Shown piece by piece: positions 54,355 through 62,696 of a DNA stretch of 64,000 nucleotides (the first letter of the stretch is position 1; every line of letters starts with the position of its first letter). The position numbers and the translations under genes were made by a program. This DNA comes from a virus: positions 1 to 64,000 of IMG/VR virus record IMGVR_UViG_3300027852_000033; one strand, 5' to 3'. Below the pieces are notes generated by a model, which was given only the letters and a program-made list of their open reading frames with translations, was not told the DNA's origin and made no database searches.

Positions 54355-57300
54355 TTGTAATCCCTGATACTCCTTTATATAATTTATCTAATTCAGAAGG
54401 ATAAGTATAGTCTGCCGAATTTTCGCATTTCTTTTTAAGTACTGTAGTTTTTATTCCGGGAACTATTATTCTTTCCAGATAATTAGTAGGTATTAATTTT
54501 TTCAGTAAATTCATACGCTGTAAACCACTAGCATAAGTGGCATGCTTAATATCTTTTTCAGTACGGGGTAATGCCATATCCGATAATATAGCGTGTTCAC
54601 TACCGAATGGGTAAATAGCGATACTTAGATCCGGGATCTCTACCATATTACCTGGATCTTTTTGATGTCTTTCTCTTCTATGATAGAATTTGAAAGGAAT
54701 ATAGTCAGGTACTCCGGTCATATATCTAAACATGCCTGGAAAGGCATACGAATATATTTCACTCCCTTTCATACCGTCATGTGTTATTCTTGCATCTAAT
54801 CTTCTCACATCAATTGATTTTCCAGCAGGGCTAATCATTTGTTGTGTAGTATCATACCATGTACCTATTTCTCTATATAGTTTATGCGTTACCCTATTGA
54901 TTTCCTCTATTTTAGTCGTTACATAAGTTTGAGCATAATTATAGAACTGCATAGTAGATTTTACAAATGACAATGGGTACGCCATAAGGTCATAATATAT
55001 CATATTATATCTAAGTGTACTATAAGGCGGAATATTATCGGCCATATTTTCACTAATCTCTGTATTAACAGATGAACTTATTAAATACTTTGTAAATATA
55101 CGATTATTATACCAAGTATTATCATTGGAAGAATCATCATTGGAAGAATTAACTGTTTCTACATTCTCTGTTGGTTTTAGTCCTTTTAACATATCTTTCA
55201 TTGGTAACTGTTTATTTTTCACAAAGTTGCGCAATGAATAATTTTGTATAGAACTAGGTAACACCCTAAAATAATTATGACTTACCGTACCATCTATAGT
55301 CTTAGCTAATTGACTAGGCCGTTCATGGTAGGTCATACGCGCCTTGATTCTTGTTGGTTTAAATATAGTCTTATCCTTACTTGTTATATACCCAAACCTA
55401 TTTGTATGAGGATGATTTTCCAGATTTAGATTGTTATAATATACTTTAAATAAGTTAGGATTCCCTGCAAACATAGGCAATTTCTTTCTAAGAAATCTCA
55501 TTAGTTTCTTATCGTTATCAAACAACTTGACAATTGTTTTACGCTTACTCGTCCGTTCTTTTTCTTTCATTTTATGTATAACATTAATAAATTCTATACC
55601 ATGAACAAACTTAGTTTTTTTACTTTTCCTTATATGGTTAGCCCTTAGTATAGAAAGCTCAGGGTATCTTTTTTTATCCTTGTTATACGCAGTTCTAATT
55701 TTATCAAACAGTTTCTTATTATTACCTTTTACAAACTGTTTTCCCTCAATATATTCCCATCTATTTCTTACAGTATCTACCTTTGGTTGTGAATTATCAT
55801 AACTATAATTTGCGGCTATATAATCCTTATGTAACCCTTCTCTATCAGGCTTATTGGTAGTTATTGTAATATCTCTTGCAGGATGCATATTATCCTGTCC
55901 TAATTTTTTATACGTTAGTTTAGACGTATATCTATATCTTTTATCCCTTGTTCTAATCCAATTCCCGTTCTCTTTGATATAGAAATAATCCATATCCTTG
56001 AGCTGATCCACATAATCATGATCGATAGTAGGTATAGTTTTAGCACTTGAGTCTATCATTGCTCCTGTAACATTAACCTTCATTAATTTATGACCTGCAA
56101 GTTTTTCAAAATATTCATGGCCATATTTACGCCAAGTTCTTGTGGATACTATCATAAATGGTCCATTGAGAGCAGCATCCCATACTTTTTTTACACTCCC
56201 ATATTCCTTAACTACTTCTGAGTAATTTTTATGGGTTGTTGCATCAGCATATCCGCCATATATTAAACCACCAGTGTTCATTACCTCTATCTTCCTAACT
56301 TTAGTTTTATAAATTTTAGTAATAGGTAACCTAGTAGCGCCTGTTTTTCTACCACGCCTCATTGAATACCCATTTCGTTGTCTACATTCTTTTCTTAAAT
56401 TACGCCCGAATTTTATTACTTCTTTAAACCACCTATTGTATCCCATTATTACAAAATCTGTACGAATTCTGGTTCCATTGTAATTTAACATTTTACCAGG
56501 TTTGTCTCTCCCTTCGAAATATGGAAACATAGTTTTTAAACCCGCGTCTAGTCTATGTCTATATTCTCCACTACCTGAAGAACCTGCCCATAGAGCTATA
56601 CTAACATAATTCTTGTTAAAATATCTTTTGTAATCCTCTTTCTTAACTGATGGGCATCTTATTGGAGTTGCAAGAGACATCTCAGGATACATATCTCTAA
56701 ACGCTTCTGCGAGGTTATACATTCTACCCCACCATCTCAAAGATTTTAGCGAGCCTGTCCCTGCCATATATTTATCATAAGCTTTTAAATAACTATCTAT
56801 AGGAATATATTTTAAATACAATCCCTCCCAGTAGTCATATATGTTCATATGAGCTATAGCTTTCTGATAGTCCTTTTTTGCCTTTTCAAATTGGCCAACT
56901 GGATATTTTTTAAAGTTGGCATACTTCTTAATATTACACATTTTAGTATCCCATCTTTTATTATTGAGCTTACCTTTATAATTATAATCCCCTATATGTC
57001 CAGCTATGTACTCAGTTTCATACTCTTTAATCTTTTTGTACATACCAGCAATACTATAACTTGGAGTTTGTCTATATTTAAAACCGCTTTTATACCATTT
57101 AGGTGCAGGATGGCATAATTTAGTAAGTCTGAGTTTTGCCATGTACATTCTGGTAAATATATATACCCTAATTTTACGAAGCAGCTCACTGTTAGGATCA
57201 TTTATTAACGGACCATAAGTTAGTTTCGCCTTATTATGAAATGTTTGCCGTCTTGTTGGTCCTTTTGATGACCCTTTCATTATTTGTTTATGTTGGCGAT

Positions 57301-58159
57301 AATCCCACTCATGTTTAGACATTCTATCTTCTATAAAATTGTCATCATGCCCATAGAGTAATCTGTCATGAAATGCCCAGTCGCTTGAACTTTTTCTATA
57401 TCTTTTAAAATCATAGACATACAAAAACGGGCCATTCTTATTAGTAGTTAAAATTTTATCAAACGGTTTCTCATCTCTAAAATCATACATAATATCATCA
57501 TCGATCATACTGCAATATTCTATATTATTCTTTCTTTTCTTCCCGGCCCATACCCTATATTTCATAGGATAGTCCTCGGGATGAAATAGAGAATAATCCT
57601 TAGGAGCTACATATTTTGTACTACCTACTGTAGTATGTAACCATTTATTAGGTGCTATATCATCAAAAAAACCAAACTTTGGATTTTTATGATAACGATA
57701 CTTAAAGGTTTTATACTCATTTTCTTTTGTACGAAAATTAAATTTCCTTGGGTATACAACATTTTCTTTATTGTAAAGTAATTTACCCGCTATTTTCTTA
57801 TCAGTAATACATATACTATCTATAGTATTAGATATATCAAATCTATGTATTTTACTAAATTTAATTGCATTATTAGCGACGAAATATCCTGGGTAATAGG
57901 GTGTACAAGGACCAGCCCCACTAAAGAAAGGATCAGTTTTCAACATTCTCGCTTTTTTCCAATCTAGTCTATGTCTATTAACCCTAAAATGATATTCCAT
58001 TTTTTCACTAAATGTTTTTTGATACTGTTTATTATCTACATCTAAAGGGATAACCTTGTACTCCCAACCAAAACCATATTTGGCATATCCGGCATATCCA
58101 ATTTCAGATAATACAACAGAAAGGCCTATCAATAATACAACTTTAAATAGAGTTTTCAT
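54335..58159 (-). CDS. Giant secreted-type protein (1274 aa), unknown
   Basis: MKTLFKVVLLIGLSVVLSE followed by IGYAGYA is a clean Sec signal peptide, with cleavage likely after GYA near residue 24. The mature part is very basic and rich in tyrosine, lysine, arginine, asparagine and aromatics, with almost no long hydrophobic stretch and few cysteines. An acidic S/N/D linker lies near residue 1030. No domain is recognised. As the largest gene here, in a minus operon with a small membrane protein, it probably acts in the envelope or outside the cell. AAGGAGAATATT precedes ATG 58159. Confidence 0.6.
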   Translation of the reverse strand: MKTLFKVVLLIGLSVVLSEIGYAGYAKYGFGWEYKVIPLDVDNKQYQKTFSEKMEYHFRVNRHRLDWKKARMLKTDPFFSGAGPCTPYYPGYFVANNAIKFSKIHRFDISNTIDSICITDKKIAGKLLYNKENVVYPRKFNFRTKENEYKTFKYRYHKNPKFGFFDDIAPNKWLHTTVGSTKYVAPKDYSLFHPEDYPMKYRVWAGKKRKNNIEYCSMIDDDIMYDFRDEKPFDKILTTNKNGPFLYVYDFKRYRKSSSDWAFHDRLLYGHDDNFIEDRMSKHEWDYRQHKQIMKGSSKGPTRRQTFHNKAKLTYGPLINDPNSELLRKIRVYIFTRMYMAKLRLTKLCHPAPKWYKSGFKYRQTPSYSIAGMYKKIKEYETEYIAGHIGDYNYKGKLNNKRWDTKMCNIKKYANFKKYPVGQFEKAKKDYQKAIAHMNIYDYWEGLYLKYIPIDSYLKAYDKYMAGTGSLKSLRWWGRMYNLAEAFRDMYPEMSLATPIRCPSVKKEDYKRYFNKNYVSIALWAGSSGSGEYRHRLDAGLKTMFPYFEGRDKPGKMLNYNGTRIRTDFVIMGYNRWFKEVIKFGRNLRKECRQRNGYSMRRGRKTGATRLPITKIYKTKVRKIEVMNTGGLIYGGYADATTHKNYSEVVKEYGSVKKVWDAALNGPFMIVSTRTWRKYGHEYFEKLAGHKLMKVNVTGAMIDSSAKTIPTIDHDYVDQLKDMDYFYIKENGNWIRTRDKRYRYTSKLTYKKLGQDNMHPARDITITTNKPDREGLHKDYIAANYSYDNSQPKVDTVRNRWEYIEGKQFVKGNNKKLFDKIRTAYNKDKKRYPELSILRANHIRKSKKTKFVHGIEFINVIHKMKEKERTSKRKTIVKLFDNDKKLMRFLRKKLPMFAGNPNLFKVYYNNLNLENHPHTNRFGYITSKDKTIFKPTRIKARMTYHERPSQLAKTIDGTVSHNYFRVLPSSIQNYSLRNFVKNKQLPMKDMLKGLKPTENVETVNSSNDDSSNDNTWYNNRIFTKYLISSSVNTEISENMADNIPPYSTLRYNMIYYDLMAYPLSFVKSTMQFYNYAQTYVTTKIEEINRVTHKLYREIGTWYDTTQQMISPAGKSIDVRRLDARITHDGMKGSEIYSYAFPGMFRYMTGVPDYIPFKFYHRRERHQKDPGNMVEIPDLSIAIYPFGSEHAILSDMALPRTEKDIKHATYASGLQRMNLLKKLIPTNYLERIIVPGIKTTVLKKKCENSADYTYPSELDKLYKGVSGITNEERVY

Positions 58160-58956
58160 AATATTCTCCTTGATCTTTTAATTAGTTAAATATTATTATT
58201 ATATTTTAACTGTGTTTTCCAGATAATAAAAGAATAAGTTTTGAATATCAGCGGAAATAGTACAATAATGGTTAGATAGATCAAGTGGTAGGTAACAATA
58301 ACTTGTTAACAATGTGAAAATAAATAATCCCACTCCGAACGCATAGCGTGAGGTTCTGGGTATATATTAATTCCTAAGCAACTTAGGATTATTATCTTAT
58401 TGTTAAGATGATAACTATCTACTAATCCCAGCTTACTTCATTTATCTGACAAGTATCTGACGAGCATAGCGAGTCGTGAGAAAATATAGCTTCCAAGTAT
58501 CTTGGAAATATTATCTTATCATCTACTATCGGGAGGATATTGTAATTTTAGAATAGCGATAACTGTTTAGATTTGCTAAAACCGGCCCTCGGTTTTAATA
58601 AATATATCTCAAGCAACTTGAGAATAATCTCTTATCGCTCATTTGTTTATTAATAAAATCTTCCAGTTCATTCCTAACACAAGCGCATGGAAATTTTTTA
58701 GCAATTGAATATAACTATTTGGATAATTGTGTCACCTGGAGCATAGGAGCATCCCCGTTTACCTTTCCTGTATTAATCCAGGTTTTTCCATCCCCAGTCG
58801 TACTCCAACTATCACTACCCAATCCCATCCATCACTTCTCTCAAGCTGCGATCAGGTTAACAGCGATAGCGCTGCATCTGCTGGTTCTTTCATTTTCCAT
58901 AGGAAAATAAATAATATCTTACAGGTATCCTGTAATTAATATCTTATATTCATGTA
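58160..58956. other. Gene-free stretch with a structured repeat array
   Basis: About 800 bp between two minus-strand genes. No ORF with a ribosome site. It contains four hairpin units (see 58340-58947) and a C-rich, pyrimidine-biased segment at about 58740-58850, with codon-like composition but no start or long frame that I trust. Confidence 0.5.
58340..58947. repeat. Four two-hairpin repeat units
   Basis: Short perfect hairpins CCTAAG-CAA-CTTAGG (58373-58387), TTCCAAG-TAT-CTTGGAA (58491-58507), CTCAAG-CAA-CTTGAG (58608-58622) and TTACAGG-TAT-CCTGTAA (58919-58935). Each is followed within 3-4 nt by a WATTATCTTAT-like motif and preceded by a short AT-rich spacer and another stem (for example ACGC-ATA-GCGT, AAAACCG/CGGTTTT, ATTTTCC-ATA-GGAAAAT). 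Stem bases differ between copies while pairing and the 3-nt loop persist. Confidence 0.7.
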
Positions 58957-59616
58957 TTACTCAGTTAAGTATTCATTGTGTTTTTTTACAAGGCCGGTGC
59001 CCCTGCAAAGTTTACAAACAATCTGGGTATTTTCTTTTGTTAAAATATACCCAGTTCCTTTACATTTAGAGCATTCGGTCATAATATCATTATATCTTTC
59101 CACAATTGTCCTCGCTTCCTTTAGTTTACTTATAGTTAAGAGAATAACCTTATCTACCGGCGATATAGGCAAACCTATTTGGGATAGTAAATAACGGCAC
59201 TCTAATCCTATGTATTGTATAATACTATTATTATATAGCTGATAGTAAATTTTGGCAATATCTATTACTGTTCTTTTAAGATCAATATTGTTGTCAATAT
59301 CATCATTCTCTAAAGTTGATATAATATCTAACATATCACTTTTTATTGTATTATTATACCCCATAATATCTTTAGACTCACACTCAGATAATACATGCAC
59401 TGCAGCTTTGTGAATAATATTAGAACTTGGAGTATTTTCTTTATTCTTATTTTTTAGTTCCCATGCTGTAACGCACCATATTATATTTAAACTAAATACA
59501 TTTTTCCATTTGATTGACAACTTATTTCTAATAATAGATACAATATATGTTATTAATATAATGCTCAAAATATAAAATACAAAGTTGAGTATTAACAAAC
59601 TGTTAATGTATTGCAT
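58957..59616 (-). CDS. Membrane protein with DnaJ-type zinc finger (219 aa)
   Basis: An N-terminal membrane helix (LLILNFVFYILSIILITYIV at about 7-26), a soluble helical middle, and a C-terminal CSKCKGTGY plus CKLCRGTGL, the CxxCxGxG pair of DnaJ-class zinc fingers, at about 182-205. There is no J domain. Could be a membrane-tethered chaperone-like or RNA-binding adaptor. GGGAGAATAAT precedes the start. Confidence 0.6.
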   Translation of the reverse strand: MQYINSLLILNFVFYILSIILITYIVSIIRNKLSIKWKNVFSLNIIWCVTAWELKNKNKENTPSSNIIHKAAVHVLSECESKDIMGYNNTIKSDMLDIISTLENDDIDNNIDLKRTVIDIAKIYYQLYNNSIIQYIGLECRYLLSQIGLPISPVDKVILLTISKLKEARTIVERYNDIMTECSKCKGTGYILTKENTQIVCKLCRGTGLVKKHNEYLTE

Positions 59617-59617
59617 A

Positions 59618-59938
59618 TTATTCTCCCTGTTTCTTAATATTTTGTCGCTCGTTGAGTGTTAATATTCTCCCATATTCTATAATTTCATCAACCATCCAAT
59701 CATATCCTGAAAACCCTGTGCTCTTCTTTCTTCTTTTGGCCGCTTCATTAGCATAAACACTTTCTACCTCTATATTAGCCCCCCATCCATCACCGAAATT
59801 GTAATAGAAATTATGTCCTGATAATTGCTCTTCCTTTTCTTTAGATACTCTTCTGGTTATGTAATGTAAATCACTTTCTCCTGTCCATTTTCCATTCCAG
59901 CTTCCAATATTCGGCATAGTTAATCTAAAAGATAGCAT
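59618..59938 (-). CDS. Conserved small phage protein, GSWNGKW type (106 aa)
   Basis: NIGSWNGKWTGESDLHYITR near 10-29, NFYYNFGDGWGANIEVESVY near 43-62, then TGFSGYDWMVDEI near 73-85. This block recurs in many phages with no known function; its aromatic and acidic residues suggest a binding pocket. ACGGAGGAGTAAC precedes ATG 59938. Confidence 0.65.
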   Translation of the reverse strand: MLSFRLTMPNIGSWNGKWTGESDLHYITRRVSKEKEEQLSGHNFYYNFGDGWGANIEVESVYANEAAKRRKKSTGFSGYDWMVDEIIEYGRILTLNERQNIKKQGE

Positions 59939-59997
59939 AGTTACTCCTCCGTATTGTTAATAAGTTTTATATAATATATACTACTTGTTTATTACCT

Positions 59998-60111
59998 TCA
60001 TATCTCTTGCTTCTTCCACTCAAATGTATCTGATGTTCCAGATCTACTTTCAAAAAAACATAGGGTCTTATTAAAAGTTTCTGATAACTGTAGGATTTGT
60101 CCATTGGTGAT
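59998..60111 (-). pseudogene. Coding-like extension past the stop of 60112-60417
   Basis: After the TAA at 60112-60114 the same frame stays open for 37 codons, ITNGQILQLSETFNKTLCFF onward to EWKKQEI, ending in TGA. It has no start codon of its own. It reads like a genuine protein segment, so it may be the end of an interrupted gene or a separate gene that lost its start. Confidence 0.4.
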
Positions 60112-60417
60112 TTATGGTAAGTCTGTATAATTTTTATTGATGATACTAGCTAAAACTGCCGAGATAGTAGAAACCACTATAGGTAACATAATTATATTTA
60201 TAATGCCGAAATTGGCAAAATATATTATAGAGAATATAAGACCTACCCAGAATCCTATACACTGAGAGCAAAATAGAAGGGTAGATATATTATGTTCAAG
60301 TGGTCCTCCAGTAGGTAATCTTTTCAATATTAACATTTTTGGAGTATCAAAAATAGTAGAGGTTGATAAAAATATAGTAATTGATACTGAATATAAAATA
60401 ATTTCTATAAAGTCCAC
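60112..60417 (-). CDS. DUF1360-like membrane protein (101 aa)
   Basis: N-terminal membrane helix, then TLLFCSQCIGFWVGLIFSII at about 46-65, the C-x2-C-GFW signature of DUF1360-type phage and sporulation membrane proteins, and a third helix near 78-92. GTG start at 60417 overlaps the stop of the next upstream gene. Unknown function. Confidence 0.6.
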   Translation of the reverse strand: MDFIEIILYSVSITIFLSTSTIFDTPKMLILKRLPTGGPLEHNISTLLFCSQCIGFWVGLIFSIIYFANFGIINIIMLPIVVSTISAVLASIINKNYTDLP

Positions 60418-60806
60418 TATCTTTTCCCCTTATCTATATGGCGCAATAGTAATTTTTCTACAACCGGTTTAAGTGCGAAGGCAGTCGCCATATAGTTATC
60501 TTTAACCGATTCTTTTATATGGGTATATCTTGCATTGCAATATTCAGTATCATCTGAATATAAAACACAATCTATACACACGTTAGGATCCGGGGGATCC
60601 GGCATATCTCTTATAACACATAAAGGGCAGCTTTTAGGATTTGCGACAGTATCAATATTTACTCTTTTGGCTTTATCCAAATACGATATTGTCATATATT
60701 TTCCAATAAGTAATATCGCATCTACAAGGTCTTGTTTATGAGTATGTACATATGTTTTTGCTATATCCGTAGTAATAGTAGCAATATCTTTTAATATACT
60801 ACTCAT
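60417..60806 (-). CDS. Cysteine-rich protein (129 aa)
   Basis: An N-terminal helical half, then SCPLCVIRDMPDPPDPNVCI and DCVLYSDDTEYC, giving two C-x2-C pairs and a distal cysteine, so a zinc finger. GGAGGTTAGTTTTA precedes ATG 60806. It ends at the GTG of the next gene, so the two are coupled. Unknown. Confidence 0.55.
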   Translation of the reverse strand: MSSILKDIATITTDIAKTYVHTHKQDLVDAILLIGKYMTISYLDKAKRVNIDTVANPKSCPLCVIRDMPDPPDPNVCIDCVLYSDDTEYCNARYTHIKESVKDNYMATAFALKPVVEKLLLRHIDKGKR

Positions 60807-61020
60807 TAAAACTAACCTCCGTTTTTACACTTGTAGTAACAACTTTACAATATCTTACCTTATCTTTGCCATATTGTTCAATAGCCGCTATATATCTTGA
60901 AGATATTATTTCAGGGTTCTGAACATTGTCAAGATTTATTACAGTAACTCTTGGGCCTACATCTATTATTATACAATGTATATCCGGCAAGGTAGAAACA
61001 GGTTGTGAATTGCTTGGCAT
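60799..61020 (-). CDS. Hypothetical protein (73 aa)
   Basis: MPSNSQPVSTLPDIHCIIID; small alpha/beta protein ending VKTEVSFNE. GAAGGAGAATAACTAAC precedes the start. Overlaps the next gene by 8 nt. Not recognised. Confidence 0.55.
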   Translation of the reverse strand: MPSNSQPVSTLPDIHCIIIDVGPRVTVINLDNVQNPEIISSRYIAAIEQYGKDKVRYCKVVTTSVKTEVSFNE

Positions 61021-61021
61021 G

Positions 61022-61384
61022 TTAGTTATTCTCCTTTTTCTCTAAACTTTCTATTTTATCAACTATTGAATTATAATCCGATATCACTTTTGAATATCCT
61101 ATTAATGTAGTATCTTCCATATCAGTTTGTACTGTTATAGCCATAGCTATTTCCTTTCTTATATTATCTGGAGATAATGCAATAGCCAATTCCCGTTCCA
61201 TCGCATTGTTTAGTGATTTGTCAAGGGCATCATGCATCACACCACTAGGTGCCCTATTAGTAGATTTTATTGCCATGCTGACACTTGCTTTTTTCGATAT
61301 ACTTATATCCCCGATATTCATAGCTATTGTAGTACCACGAATGGCCCATAAACTATCCACCCACATATCATACTTATCTGCCAT
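61022..61384 (-). CDS. Hypothetical protein (120 aa)
   Basis: MADKYDMWVDSLWAIRGTTI onward; helical with alternating strands, C-terminal coiled coil IDKIESLEKKENN. AGGGAGGAATT precedes ATG 61384. Directly downstream of recA, so possibly a recombination or replication accessory. Not recognised. Confidence 0.55.
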   Translation of the reverse strand: MADKYDMWVDSLWAIRGTTIAMNIGDISISKKASVSMAIKSTNRAPSGVMHDALDKSLNNAMERELAIALSPDNIRKEIAMAITVQTDMEDTTLIGYSKVISDYNSIVDKIESLEKKENN

Positions 61385-61393
61385 AATTCCTCC

Positions 61394-62557
61394 CTATAAA
61401 AAATTCTGGTCTTTACTAGATTTGGCTACTTTTTTGAATAGAGTGTCAGGATCTCTAATTCTATCCTGTATATCTTCCAGAAGATCGGGATTAGATATAA
61501 GATAATTTACAGTATTGAAACCCCCCTGACCTAGTCTCTCACCATTATATGAATACCATGCCCCCGCTCTATGTATTATTCCTAATTTAGTACCAAGATT
61601 CACAATATCAGCGGCAATAGTTTTTGAAGCATCAAAATACATTTGAAAAGTTTCTTCCCCGAATGGAACACCAACCTTATTTTTTATAACCTTAACTTTA
61701 GTATCATTGGCATAAATTGTCTCGTTCATAACTTTCTTACCTATTCTACGCATATCTAATCTCATAGATGAATAGAACTTAAGGGCATTCCCGCCTGAAC
61801 CTGTTTCGTTACTCCCATATGTGATTCCCACAAGTTGGCGAATTTGGTTTATAAATACCAAAGTACACCCTGATTTAGCTAGTGGCGCTGCAAATTGTCT
61901 TAAAGATTGGCTCATCAAAAATGCGGCTCTTCCAGGTTGGGTATCTCCTATTTCTTTTTCATGCTCTATTTTTGGCACTAAAGCGGATACCGAGTCAACA
62001 ACTATAATATCGGTTGTAGGTATAAGCTTACCTACTATATTTAATGCATCTTCAGCAGTAGTAGGATAAAATATATCAAGTTCAGATACTCCACATGCTT
62101 CCATATGATATCCCTCTAAAGCAAATTCTAAATCAATATATGCTGCTATACCTCCTTCTCTTTGACATTCAGATATCGTATGTAATACTAGAGTAGTTTT
62201 ACCACTGGATTCCGGCCCTATTATTTCTACTACTCTACCTTTGGGCATCCCGCCTATTTTAGTAGCTCTATCAACAGATAATATACCAGTAGGGCGCGCA
62301 TCAACTTTTATATATGAGGATATATCCGGATTAGTTATATCTATCCTAGTAATTGCATCCTTGCCATATACTTTTATAACCTCCAATAATTTTGCTTCAT
62401 ACGAAGCTCTTTTCTCACTTTCGGCAATATTGTTTTCCTCTTTTTCTAATGTAGTAGGTATTATATTTTCCTCAATTGCAGATTCAGGTTGGGCTGAAGA
62501 AATCTCGTTTTCAATTGGTTCTTCGCTTTGAATAGTTTCACTTATTTCTGTTCCCAT
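61394..62557 (-). CDS. recA: RecA/UvsX-type recombinase
   Basis: A 387-aa protein. Walker A GPESSGKT at 114-121, Walker B-type IIVVDSVSAL, the L1/L2 DNA-binding loops around FLMSQSLRQFAAPLAKSG, TLVFINQIRQ and SNETGSGGNALKFY, and a RecA C-terminal domain. It pairs homologous DNA for repair and replication. The first 50 residues are an acidic extension absent from bacterial RecA. ATG 62557 chosen (GGAGG 14 nt upstream); a TTG at 62617 in the same frame lacks a site. Confidence 0.93.
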   Translation of the reverse strand: MGTEISETIQSEEPIENEISSAQPESAIEENIIPTTLEKEENNIAESEKRASYEAKLLEVIKVYGKDAITRIDITNPDISSYIKVDARPTGILSVDRATKIGGMPKGRVVEIIGPESSGKTTLVLHTISECQREGGIAAYIDLEFALEGYHMEACGVSELDIFYPTTAEDALNIVGKLIPTTDIIVVDSVSALVPKIEHEKEIGDTQPGRAAFLMSQSLRQFAAPLAKSGCTLVFINQIRQLVGITYGSNETGSGGNALKFYSSMRLDMRRIGKKVMNETIYANDTKVKVIKNKVGVPFGEETFQMYFDASKTIAADIVNLGTKLGIIHRAGAWYSYNGERLGQGGFNTVNYLISNPDLLEDIQDRIRDPDTLFKKVAKSSKDQNFL

Positions 62558-62696
62558 AGCTACTAACTTATCCTCCTCATTATTGTAATATATCTTTTCC
62601 AGATGAATGTGATACAAATTGCAAAGTATGATCTAATATGATAGACTAATATAAATAATAAATATTGTCAAGTAATATCATAGTCGGAGATATGCA

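Noticed and set aside
58740-58860. Two short ORFs in the pyrimidine-rich segment before the DnaJ-finger gene
   Set aside because: No ribosome site and no convincing protein-like sequence; base bias explains the open frame.
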